Translations under genes and position numbers: made by a program
Assembly: GCF_002812085.1 (NCBI RefSeq)
Contig: NZ_NPDM01000001.1
Coordinates: 1 to 64,000, forward strand
Direction of reading: 5' to 3'
Length of the DNA stretch: 64,000 bases
From: Leptospira levettii
GTDB lineage: Bacteria > Spirochaetota > Leptospiria > Leptospirales > Leptospiraceae
Notes under the pieces: model-generated
Database searches by the model: none
What the model was told of the DNA's origin: nothing
The model's input: the letters and a program-made list of their open reading frames with translations, nothing else
In this document: positions 9,323-17,321 of the stretch, in pieces
Layout: the number at the start of each line of letters is the position of its first letter
How positions within the stretch are numbered: the stretch's first letter is position 1

Positions 9323-10568
9323 CTTTTTTCCTAAGTTCGATCACAACTTTTTCCTTCGACTCCACAGTGTACATGGCTGATCCTTGTGTGGAGTCGATGA
9401 TCCTACGAGGGCTCACACCTTTTTCTCGAAGGACACGAGAGATAGCCTGGGCTCTTTCAAATCCCAAATCATAATTTTCAAAGTTACCTGGTAAGTCCTC
9501 TTTGTAAGGCGATGTATAAGTAATGATGAGAATATCATATTCTTTAAATTCGTTTTCTAAACTTCTCGCAATCGCATCTAACCTCGCTCGACCTTCCAAA
9601 TGGATGCGGCTTGATGGTAAATCGAAGATCTCACTTGCAAAGAACACAAAACGTTCGAGTTTCGATTCATTGGGTATACTTGCTGTTTTCAATTGGTCAT
9701 CGTTAGGGATGGAATCAATCACTCGTTTGGGAGTTTCTTCCTGAGGATACGTATCCTTTTTTGATAATGAAAAGTTGATTCCAAATCCAAACTTTCCAGC
9801 TGTTTCTTCGTAATTACCCTTGTTGCTATAACCAGAGTTTGGTGCCTTATAATTGACTATATATGTATTTGCATGTTCTACTTCGGTGCTAAGAAAAAAT
9901 CGATCGGTGATATGATACCGGACTCCAAGACCACCAAAAACTCGATTCACGGTTCCACCATATAAATTTTCAGATCCGTAACCTGCTCCAATCTTTACAT
10001 ACGGATCAAAGGCACTGTTTGGATTCATATGAAAAAATAAATTTACATCAGCAGTTAACGCATTATAGAAATCTCGTTTTTTTTGTAAAATCAATTGAGC
10101 CAAATCACCTGCGTTTAGTAAATCGAGTTGATTCGAAACTGATCCGCTAAACAAAGCAGATCCAGTGACTACTCTCGAGTCCACAGTGCGAAAATTAGCA
10201 GAGGAAATCACTTGGTTTGTAGCAGAAAGACCAATCCCAAAATATTTAAAAATTCCATACTCAACCCCAAGTTCTCCGCCTTTACTAGAAAGCCTTGTTC
10301 TATCTTCAGTAAATCCAGTATAGAACGTATAACTAAGATAACGTGAGGTTATATCTGTAGAAACTGTATTGAGTGCAAGATAACCAGGAAAATTATAATT
10401 AAAAACTCCTTTTTGTATAGATCCAGAATTGTTACCAAAACCACCAATTCCCATTCCATAAAAGATCAGATTTCCTTTATCAAATCCTTGGCCCCATACG
10501 AAAGTAACTGGATAAAAGGAAAAAATCAAAATTGCCCAAAAAACAAGTTTTTGTTTCCATTTCTGCAT
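9315..10568 (-). CDS. OmpA-family outer-membrane protein
   Basis: The 417-residue protein has a signal peptide ending near F-V-W-G-Q (about 26). A region of alternating hydrophobic strands with many Gly, Tyr and Asn residues follows to ~290, consistent with a beta-barrel. The last ~115 residues form an OmpA-like domain (LEGRARLDAIARSL, then FERAQAISRVLREKGV). The barrel would sit in the outer membrane and the C-terminal domain would contact peptidoglycan. The loop that normally carries the Asp and Arg ligands for diaminopimelate is hard to align, so binding may be weak. It is divergent from the ECF41-type promoter. Confidence 0.85.
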   Translation of the reverse strand: MQKWKQKLVFWAILIFSFYPVTFVWGQGFDKGNLIFYGMGIGGFGNNSGSIQKGVFNYNFPGYLALNTVSTDITSRYLSYTFYTGFTEDRTRLSSKGGELGVEYGIFKYFGIGLSATNQVISSANFRTVDSRVVTGSALFSGSVSNQLDLLNAGDLAQLILQKKRDFYNALTADVNLFFHMNPNSAFDPYVKIGAGYGSENLYGGTVNRVFGGLGVRYHITDRFFLSTEVEHANTYIVNYKAPNSGYSNKGNYEETAGKFGFGINFSLSKKDTYPQEETPKRVIDSIPNDDQLKTASIPNESKLERFVFFASEIFDLPSSRIHLEGRARLDAIARSLENEFKEYDILIITYTSPYKEDLPGNFENYDLGFERAQAISRVLREKGVSPRRIIDSTQGSAMYTVESKEKVVIELRKKVK

Positions 10569-10623
10569 GGGTGATCTTGTTCCAATATCGTTTGTTAATG
10601 CAAGTTCATTTTTTCTCTAAAAT

Positions 10624-10651
10624 TGTCACAAACCTACCCCCTTCTTTCGTC
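10624..10651 (+). promoter_or_regulatory. Candidate ECF41-type sigma promoter
   Basis: TGTCACA (10624-10630) is followed after 17 nt by CGTC (10648-10651). From memory of the published ECF41 group consensus, the target promoters have a TGTCACA -35 box and a CGTC -10 box with about 16 nt between. The site lies directly upstream of the oxidoreductase and of the ECF41 sigma gene, the reported autoregulatory position. The predicted start of transcription falls at the AAGGAGG ribosome binding site (10657-10663), so the mRNA leader would be only about 12 nt. Confidence 0.72.
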
Positions 10652-10669
10652 ATGTTAAGGAGGTTTCCT

Positions 10670-11851
10670 ATGAAAACAAAGGTTTTGATTTTAGGTGCAG
10701 GTTATGCGGGCATACTCTGCGCCAATCGTTTGCAAAAACAAAATAAGGATATAGAAGTAGTACTCATTTCCAATTCTGAGTTCTTCCACGAAAGGATTCG
10801 TTTCCACGAACTGGCGTCTCGGAGAAATGAGAAAAAAATGAAAGTACAAGATCTCATTCGAAAAAAGATCCAGTTTACAATTGGTAAAATCACAAAGATT
10901 TCACCTAATTCCAATGAAGTGGACGTAAAAACAAATTTTGGACCAATTGTTTACAATTATGACTATTTGGTAGTCTCTATTGGAAGCCAAAATACGAAAA
11001 CCCAGTTAGATGGTGAAAATTCAATCCAATCCAAAGAATCATTGGAATCATTTTTAAAATCAAAATCTCCTAAAGGTATAGGACATTTATGCATATTAGG
11101 TGGTGGTCTAACAGGCATTGAATTTGCTTCGGAATGGAAAGAAAAATATCCAAAAACTAATGTTACCATTGTGGATCAAAATCTATTTGCAAAATCCTTT
11201 TCTAAACTTGGAAGGAATTATATCAAAAATAAATTTGAGTCCTTAGGAATTGGAGTGATCGAATCGAAGGGAATTGAAAAAATTGAGAAAAATAAAATTC
11301 GATTCCTAGACCAAACAGAGTTACATTACGATACACTGATGAACTGTACAGGCTTTCAGGTTCATGATTTACTGACAAAATCTGGTTTTAAAACAAATGA
11401 CTCCAACCAAGTTTATGTTGATCCTTTTTTACGATCCAAACAATACGATAATGTATATGTTGCTGGAGATGCGGCGAAGTTAGAACCTTCGCATTTGCGG
11501 ATGGGTTGTGTTACTGCATTACCGATGGGAGCTTATGTAGCTGATACCATTTCCAATGTACTCCACAATCGAAACCTTTCTCCTTTTGAATTTCATTTTT
11601 TTGGACGTTGTGTTTCTCTAGGCAGAAACGATGGTCTCATCCAATGGACAAACTTCGATGATTCTCCAAAAGAAAAAATAATCAAAGGAACGTTAGGAGC
11701 ATTGATCAAAGAATGTGTGAATCGTTTTACACTGATATCATTAAGGTTGGAAAAATACCTACCATTTCGATTTTATTTCTGGCCACAAGGGAATCCACAA
11801 AACAATCCAATTGGGTTTGAGGAAAAATTGATACAACGGGGAGAAACTTAA
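10670..11851 (+). CDS. FAD-dependent pyridine-nucleotide oxidoreductase (type II NADH dehydrogenase-like), ECF41 partner gene
   Basis: This 393-residue flavoprotein has an FAD-binding GAGYAG at 8-13, a second Rossmann motif GGGLTGIEFASE for NAD(P)H, and the late FAD motif VYVAGDAA. The fold is that of NDH-2 and related oxidoreductases; the electron acceptor is not evident. I set the start at the ATG 6 nt after AAGGAGG; the frame stays open farther upstream but that part runs through the predicted promoter. The sigma gene starts 1 nt after its stop, so the two are translationally coupled. In other bacteria ECF41 sigma genes sit beside carboxymuconolactone decarboxylases, oxidoreductases or epimerases, and this gene fills that place. 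Confidence 0.88.
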   Translation: MKTKVLILGAGYAGILCANRLQKQNKDIEVVLISNSEFFHERIRFHELASRRNEKKMKVQDLIRKKIQFTIGKITKISPNSNEVDVKTNFGPIVYNYDYLVVSIGSQNTKTQLDGENSIQSKESLESFLKSKSPKGIGHLCILGGGLTGIEFASEWKEKYPKTNVTIVDQNLFAKSFSKLGRNYIKNKFESLGIGVIESKGIEKIEKNKIRFLDQTELHYDTLMNCTGFQVHDLLTKSGFKTNDSNQVYVDPFLRSKQYDNVYVAGDAAKLEPSHLRMGCVTALPMGAYVADTISNVLHNRNLSPFEFHFFGRCVSLGRNDGLIQWTNFDDSPKEKIIKGTLGALIKECVNRFTLISLRLEKYLPFRFYFWPQGNPQNNPIGFEEKLIQRGET

Positions 11852-11852
11852 T

Positions 11853-12797
11853 TTGGAAAATCTACAATCCTTTTTAGAATGGAAACCTTATTTGTTTTCA
11901 ATTGCTTATCGAATCACTGGAAGTTATGCAGATTCTGAAGATATTTTACAAGAGAGTTACCTTAGGTGGCTCTCAGCAAATCATATTAAGGTAGAAAATC
12001 CGAAAGCCTATTTAGGAAGTATCGTAGCAAGGCTTGCTTTTGATTTATTAAAAAAGGCTTCCCGAAAAAGAGAAACCTATATTGGTCCTTATTTACCAGA
12101 ACCAATTCCTGAACTTACGTCCGATATCGATGATGAAAAAATAAATTTTGCATTTTTAGTGTTGCTGGAAACATTAAACCCATTTGAACGTGCAGTTTTT
12201 TTATTACGTGAATCGTTTGGTTTTGAGTTTGAATTAATCTCAAAAATTATTGGAAAATCCCCAGAATACACAAGAAAAATTCTTAGCAGAGCAAAACAGG
12301 CATTAAAAGAACGAAGAAAAAAATTTGATCCAGATCCCAAACACCAAGAAAAACTTTTATTGGAATTTAGTTTGGCATGTATCAAACAAGATACAAAGTC
12401 CCTTTCCCAATTACTAAAAGAAGATGTGGTTGCCTATTCAGATGGTGGTGGAAAAGTACATGCAGCAAGAATTCCGATTCCTGGAATCATCCGAGTCATA
12501 ACGTTCTTAAAACAAACAATCAAAAAGGTGAGTGATTCATCAATGGTTTACTTCGGTTATGCGAATGGTAGTCCAGTCACCATTGGTTATGGGAAGGATG
12601 GATTTCCCAATTTTGTACAATTCATTTTGATTGAGGGGAACCAAATCAGTGAAATTTTAACAATAACCAATCCTGACAAATTGAAAGGGTTTCAAAACAA
12701 AGACCTATTAAGAAAATTAGGATATATACGAAAACCTAACTATTTCTTACTCACCTTTTTATGGATCAAAATTAAAATCTTCGGGATTGGAAAATAG
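11853..12797 (+). CDS. ECF41-family RNA polymerase sigma factor with a fused SnoaL-like regulatory domain
   Basis: The 314-residue protein has sigma region 2 (about 5-75), sigma region 4 with its helix-turn-helix (about 105-155) and a C-terminal SnoaL/NTF2-like domain (about 165-285). Three ECF41 hallmarks are visible: YLPEP at 80-84 (WLPEP in most members), DGGGK at 197-201 and NPDKL at 273-277. Known from the group: there is no separate anti-sigma factor, and the fused domain controls activity. The start is TTG, 1 nt after the oxidoreductase stop, with GGGGAG upstream. The cognate promoter motif is found at 10624-10651. Confidence 0.92.
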   Translation: MENLQSFLEWKPYLFSIAYRITGSYADSEDILQESYLRWLSANHIKVENPKAYLGSIVARLAFDLLKKASRKRETYIGPYLPEPIPELTSDIDDEKINFAFLVLLETLNPFERAVFLLRESFGFEFELISKIIGKSPEYTRKILSRAKQALKERRKKFDPDPKHQEKLLLEFSLACIKQDTKSLSQLLKEDVVAYSDGGGKVHAARIPIPGIIRVITFLKQTIKKVSDSSMVYFGYANGSPVTIGYGKDGFPNFVQFILIEGNQISEILTITNPDKLKGFQNKDLLRKLGYIRKPNYFLLTFLWIKIKIFGIGK

Positions 12798-12839
12798 ATT
12801 GAAGGATCACCTTAAATCGAATCCTCATACTAGATTAAG

Positions 12840-15251
12840 ATGTTCCATCACTTCCTGCAGAAAGTTTCGATATCAATTCTTTTAATCACTTTTGCAGGAT
12901 GTTTTACTTACGACAAACCAAACCCACCCACAGCACAATTTGGAGTTTTAGATCTAAGAAGTTGGGATTTTGATTTATATGGAAATGTTCCCTTAAATGG
13001 TGATTGGAAGATCGAGTGGAAACAATTGGTAACTGCTCAAAATGAAAATTCTAATTTTACCAAAATTCCTGGAAATTGGACAAATCATACAGGAGTTCCC
13101 TATAAAGAAGGATATGCCACATTACAGTTAAAAATCTTAGTAAATCCAAATGCAAAAACATTATACTTACAAAACGGAGTCACAAGGAATGCATTTAAGA
13201 TTTTTGTTGGTGAAGAAAAAATTTATGAATCTGGAAAATTAGGTTTTGAAAGTGATTCTGAAATTCCAAGCATCAAAATTCAAACCATACCACTACCTTC
13301 AAGAGATAATGGTGAAATCAATTTAAACATTCAGATTTCTTGTTTCCATTATCATGTTTGCGGAATTGCGACACCATATCTGATTGGAACACACGAAGGA
13401 ATTAACAAATCATTTTTCGAAGCAACAAGTCATGATATCTTCGTTATATCTTCTCTCGGCACACTTGCCTTTTTCCATTTTGTATTATTTCTATTCTGGA
13501 GAGACGAAAAAACTCACCTTTATTTTTCCTTTGTCTGTTTCCTTGCATCAGTTAGGTTACTGAGTATTGGGGAAGCGAGAATTGTTTATAATTACCTTCC
13601 AATGGATGTTTATGAAACCATGCTAAAGCTGAATGGCTTATCATTTACTTTATTATACCTTTCCTTTGTAAGATATGTAGAAGAAGTTTATCCCGATCAC
13701 AAATACTCGCCAGTGTATTTAACAAATTATTTTTTTGCAATACTCTTGTTATTTGGCCTCCCTTTCGCAACTCCAATTTTTTCAAGAGTTCTATCATATC
13801 ATTTAATTTTATCTTTAATTGGATTATTTGCGCTAATGTATCCAATAATTCATGGTGTATATATTAAAAAACCAGGGGCAAAATTTTTCCTATTTTCCCT
13901 TGTATCAACGATGTTACTTTTTTCATTCGATATCTTAACAGAATTTGCAAAAAAAGGAACAGCTTATCACGGACAATATGGATTTTTAGTTTTTGGTTTA
14001 TCACAAGCCTTATTCATAGCAGATCGTATGATCCAAAATTTTAAAAACAAAGAAAAACTCAAACAGGAGAAAGAGTTAGCTCTCGCGGAAGCAAAATTTA
14101 AAACAGCTTTTTTATCCACCATGAGCCATGAAATCCGGACTCCAATGAATGGGATTTTAGGCATGACTCAGATGTTGGGTCAAACAAATTTAACGGATGA
14201 TCAAAAAGAATATTTAAGTTTAATCCAATTTAGTGGAGAAAATCTTTTACTATTAATAAACGATATTTTAGATTTAGCAAAATTAGAGTCAGGTAAAATT
14301 GAGCTACATTTAGAACCGATAATTTTAAAAAAAATATTAAATGGTATGGTGCAGTTATTTAAATCAAAACTAAACTCTGAAGCAGTAAAAATAGACTTGG
14401 TATTCGATAGCGAAATACCAAACACCATTATCACAGACCAAAAACGTTTTACACAAATCCTTTCTAACTTATTAGGAAATGCAGTTAAATTTACTGAATT
14501 AGGAAGGATCTCACTCCTCGTCTCTTCTGAAAAAGTAGATGATAAAAAATTTAAATTAATCCTTCAAGTTAAGGATTCAGGGATTGGTATCCCAAAAGAA
14601 AAAATAGAGAATCTTTTCCAACCTTTTACACAAATCCATTCACATTTGTCAGGGAAAACTACTGGAACAGGATTGGGTTTAACCATTACGAAAAAAATTG
14701 TAGAAGAGTTATTGGGAAATATCACTGTCGAGTCTGAGTTAGGGAAAGGAACCATTTTTAAAATAGAAATTCCTGTAGAACAGACTGATGATGATGACAA
14801 AACAAACAATGAAACAACAATCCAGAGTAATTTAGATGCCACTAAGTGGGAAAAACATTTAGCGGAACAATACCCAGTAAAAATTTTAATCACTGATGAT
14901 GACTCCATCAATCTTAAAGTAGGCAAGATGTTTTTGAAAAAACTTGGGTATCCAGCTTTGGTTGCAGAAAATGGAAATGATGCGATTTTACTCGTGGAAA
15001 AGGAAACACCGGATATATTATTTTTAGATGTTCAAATGCCAGATCTGGATGGAATCCAAGTAACCAAACAAATTAGACAAAATCAAATGTTAACAAAACA
15101 ACCAATCATCATAGCACTAACTGCTAACGTTATGGAAGAAGAAAAGGAAAAATGCCTTGCTGCAGGAATGGATGATTTTATGACAAAACCTCTTTTAATG
15201 CAAGACTTAGTATTTATGATCAAAAAATGGGCAAAGGAATCGATAGCGTGA
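12840..15251 (+). CDS. 7TM-DISM hybrid histidine kinase with receiver domain and a lipoprotein-like signal
   Basis: The 803-residue kinase begins with a signal ending F-A-G-C (Cys21) that reads as a lipobox. A 7TMR-DISM extracellular domain (about 40-195) and seven membrane helices (about 200-400) follow. The HisKA domain has the phosphorylated His430 in MSHEIRTPMNG. The ATPase has its N box (LGNAVKFTE), DSGIGIP and GTGLGL. A receiver domain (about 680-800) carries Asp730 in FLDVQMPDLDG and the TKP lysine. No output domain is present, so phosphate probably passes to a separate protein. It starts 42 nt after the sigma gene and overlaps the next gene by 4 nt, so it may share a transcript with both. 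Confidence 0.93.
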   Translation: MFHHFLQKVSISILLITFAGCFTYDKPNPPTAQFGVLDLRSWDFDLYGNVPLNGDWKIEWKQLVTAQNENSNFTKIPGNWTNHTGVPYKEGYATLQLKILVNPNAKTLYLQNGVTRNAFKIFVGEEKIYESGKLGFESDSEIPSIKIQTIPLPSRDNGEINLNIQISCFHYHVCGIATPYLIGTHEGINKSFFEATSHDIFVISSLGTLAFFHFVLFLFWRDEKTHLYFSFVCFLASVRLLSIGEARIVYNYLPMDVYETMLKLNGLSFTLLYLSFVRYVEEVYPDHKYSPVYLTNYFFAILLLFGLPFATPIFSRVLSYHLILSLIGLFALMYPIIHGVYIKKPGAKFFLFSLVSTMLLFSFDILTEFAKKGTAYHGQYGFLVFGLSQALFIADRMIQNFKNKEKLKQEKELALAEAKFKTAFLSTMSHEIRTPMNGILGMTQMLGQTNLTDDQKEYLSLIQFSGENLLLLINDILDLAKLESGKIELHLEPIILKKILNGMVQLFKSKLNSEAVKIDLVFDSEIPNTIITDQKRFTQILSNLLGNAVKFTELGRISLLVSSEKVDDKKFKLILQVKDSGIGIPKEKIENLFQPFTQIHSHLSGKTTGTGLGLTITKKIVEELLGNITVESELGKGTIFKIEIPVEQTDDDDKTNNETTIQSNLDATKWEKHLAEQYPVKILITDDDSINLKVGKMFLKKLGYPALVAENGNDAILLVEKETPDILFLDVQMPDLDGIQVTKQIRQNQMLTKQPIIIALTANVMEEEKEKCLAAGMDDFMTKPLLMQDLVFMIKKWAKESIA

Positions 15252-15988
15252 GTATGGAACATTCTTTAGTGATTGGAGGAACTTCTGATATAGGTGTATG
15301 GGTAGTTGAGTCTTTAGCCAAACAAGGTCATTCCATTTCCATTACGGGCAGAGACAAACAAAAGTTATCTGACTTAAAAACAAAAATCCATTCAAAATAC
15401 AATATTTTGATTCAAATCTATGAATTAGATATCACCAATATGGAATCTTTTAATTCCTTCTATTCTGGACTAAGTGTAGAACCAAATCATGTTTATATAC
15501 TTGTTGGTTATTATGAAGACCAAACATTCGCCAGAGAAAATTGGAGGGAATTAGAAAAAACCATCCAAATCAATTTCATTGGAGTTGTAACACTTGTGAA
15601 TACCATTTCTATCAACATGGAAAAAAGAAAATCTGGAAACATTACTGTTGTTAGTTCTGTCGCAGGAATCAGAGGAAGGAAATTAAATTACATTTATGGT
15701 AGTGCAAAGGCAGGTTTAACAACCTACCTATCTGGCCTACGAGCACTTGTTTTCCCAAATGGTGTACACATCAGCACCATTTTACTTGGGCCAGTCTATA
15801 CGAAGATGTCATTGGGACACAATTTAATTCCATGGTTAACATTAACACCCGAAGAAGCAGGTGAAAAAATAGTCAAGGCAGGTTTAAACAAAAAAAACGA
15901 AGTTTATATTCGTTGGCCATGGCGTTTCATCATGTTCATTATTCAAATCATTCCCGAATGGATTTTTAAACGTCTTCCACCATTTTAG
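15248..15988 (+). CDS. Short-chain dehydrogenase/reductase
   Basis: This is a ~246-residue Rossmann-fold oxidoreductase. The cofactor loop reads GGTSDIG and the active site has the Ser of VSSVAG with Y-x-x-x-K in YGSAKAG. The C-terminus is hydrophobic and basic (about 215-246), which suggests membrane association, as in SDRs that act on lipids. I place the start at GTG 15248, which overlaps the kinase stop as GTGA and has AAAGGA 9 nt upstream. ATG 15254 and ATG 15227 are alternatives. The substrate is unknown. Its place after an ECF41 sigma and a kinase suggests a regulated stress or lipid role, by inference. Confidence 0.88.
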   Translation: MSMEHSLVIGGTSDIGVWVVESLAKQGHSISITGRDKQKLSDLKTKIHSKYNILIQIYELDITNMESFNSFYSGLSVEPNHVYILVGYYEDQTFARENWRELEKTIQINFIGVVTLVNTISINMEKRKSGNITVVSSVAGIRGRKLNYIYGSAKAGLTTYLSGLRALVFPNGVHISTILLGPVYTKMSLGHNLIPWLTLTPEEAGEKIVKAGLNKKNEVYIRWPWRFIMFIIQIIPEWIFKRLPPF

Positions 15989-16014
15989 AAACCAGATTTC
16001 TCAATTTTCTAAAA
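15983..16014. repeat. 9-bp inverted repeat between convergent genes, possible weak terminator
   Basis: TTTTAGAAA (15983-15991) and TTTCTAAAA (16006-16014) are exact inverted copies with 14 nt between. They span the 28-bp gap between the dehydrogenase stop and the stop of the convergent lipoprotein. The stem is AT-rich, so terminator activity is uncertain. Confidence 0.35.
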
Positions 16015-16016
16015 GA

Positions 16017-17078
16017 TCAAGGATAACTAACATAATTCCAAACATTTTGGAATCCATTGAACATCGGACATGCGTGCATAGCCAAGATTCCCATTCCATT
16101 ACAATTTGTTGTCACCAAACGTTTGCTATTTCCATATGGACTCCCGACATTCACATTTGTCAAAGAACCAACCAAACCCAATTGGTTTAACCATACATCT
16201 GTTATCTGATTCATATTTCCACTGATATTGGCGATAGAATCATTTTCATGGATTAGTCCAAAATAAGAACCTGCAGGAGCTTGTTGTGAGAGTCCAAGCC
16301 AAGAAGGGGTGGAAGCTGTTTGCAAACTATAATCGGTAACCCCACTATAGATGGAAACTCTACCGACAGTCCGAATTTTCCCTTGGTAGGCAGCATGTCC
16401 ACTACCTTGGGAATGCCCCCCTACATAAACACTTGACCAGACAATGGAACCACCTGATACAAATTGGTCCCAACCTTGGCCTGGATAGGTTTGATTTAAG
16501 TAAAGTAATAATGACAATAGTCTACCTTCGATAGCATTACCAGAGTCCACTGCAACATATGGAGAAACAGATTCGCCTGTTACGATTTCACGTCTGACCA
16601 ATTCAAAACAACTGGCATCATTACGCGCAGAACCTTGGTTACAAATCGTATTCACTGCTTCACCATTTGGATAACTAAGCCCAATGACATGGTATCCTCT
16701 TGTAGCTCCTTGTTGTAAAATTGCATTGATCTCACAAGGAGTGGCATCAGTACCAGGATAAAAAACGGACAATTTATTTTTTTGCGTAACACCCGTTTGA
16801 GGAGGAAACACTTGGTGAGGAGCATTATAGGTTGTAATATGTGAATTAGTTAGAGAGGGAACAATTTGATAACGAAAAAGAGAACCAACAGCACCATTGG
16901 AAGGAAAGGCATTTTGACCTGCACAGGAACGTGCATATAATCCTAAGGAAAGAATTTTTACCAAATCATCATTGGGATCCGATTCTTTTTTGCAAAAAAG
17001 AAAAGACTGAAAAAAAGAGAATATGGTAACGAAAAAAATTAACTCACATAACGTTTTATGGGCAAATGGAATTTTCAA
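16017..17078 (-). CDS. Lipoprotein of the alpha/beta-hydrolase fold (BPSS1187-like)
   Basis: The protein (about 353 residues) has a lipoprotein signal ending F-L-F-C (Cys29). The motif GGHSQGSGHAAY is a nucleophile elbow (G-x-S-x-G) of an alpha/beta hydrolase, with candidate acid and base residues downstream (SGVTDY, LIHENDSIA, CNGMGILAMHACP). It is probably an exported esterase- or peptidase-like enzyme; the substrate is unknown. I chose TTG 17078, which gives M-K-I-P before the hydrophobic stretch and has AGAGA upstream; TTG 17108 is an alternative that adds ten residues. No ATG precedes the signal. Confidence 0.82.
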   Translation of the reverse strand: MKIPFAHKTLCELIFFVTIFSFFQSFLFCKKESDPNDDLVKILSLGLYARSCAGQNAFPSNGAVGSLFRYQIVPSLTNSHITTYNAPHQVFPPQTGVTQKNKLSVFYPGTDATPCEINAILQQGATRGYHVIGLSYPNGEAVNTICNQGSARNDASCFELVRREIVTGESVSPYVAVDSGNAIEGRLLSLLLYLNQTYPGQGWDQFVSGGSIVWSSVYVGGHSQGSGHAAYQGKIRTVGRVSIYSGVTDYSLQTASTPSWLGLSQQAPAGSYFGLIHENDSIANISGNMNQITDVWLNQLGLVGSLTNVNVGSPYGNSKRLVTTNCNGMGILAMHACPMFNGFQNVWNYVSYP

Positions 17079-17153
17079 AGAAGTATCTCTTATACTAATA
17101 CAAATCAAAATAAAAACGATTGTAAGATTGGCAATTCAAATCTTTAACACACA

Positions 17154-17180
17154 ACACCAATCAAAGGTTAGGATTGGTGT
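17154..17180. repeat. 9-bp perfect inverted repeat in a divergent intergenic region
   Basis: ACACCAATC (17154-17162) and GATTGGTGT (17172-17180) are exact inverted copies around 9 nt. The repeat lies between the lipoprotein hydrolase (minus) and the GAF-PP2C phosphatase (plus) and has no T-run on either side. An operator is more likely than a terminator. Confidence 0.4.
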
Positions 17181-17321
17181 GAAACAAATCTCACTTTCAT
17201 TCATTAAACTCACAGATGGCGGATCATTCAAACTTTACCTTTTCCCTCATGCAAAAAGAAAACACATAAAATTCTAAATCGACGGATCGGTATCAATTGG
17301 AAAAATTGGTATGTTGCCTCT

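Noticed and set aside
17023..17277. 84-codon open frame upstream of the GAF phosphatase
   Set aside because: It overlaps the start of the lipoprotein hydrolase antisense and lies across a palindrome, with no support as a gene.
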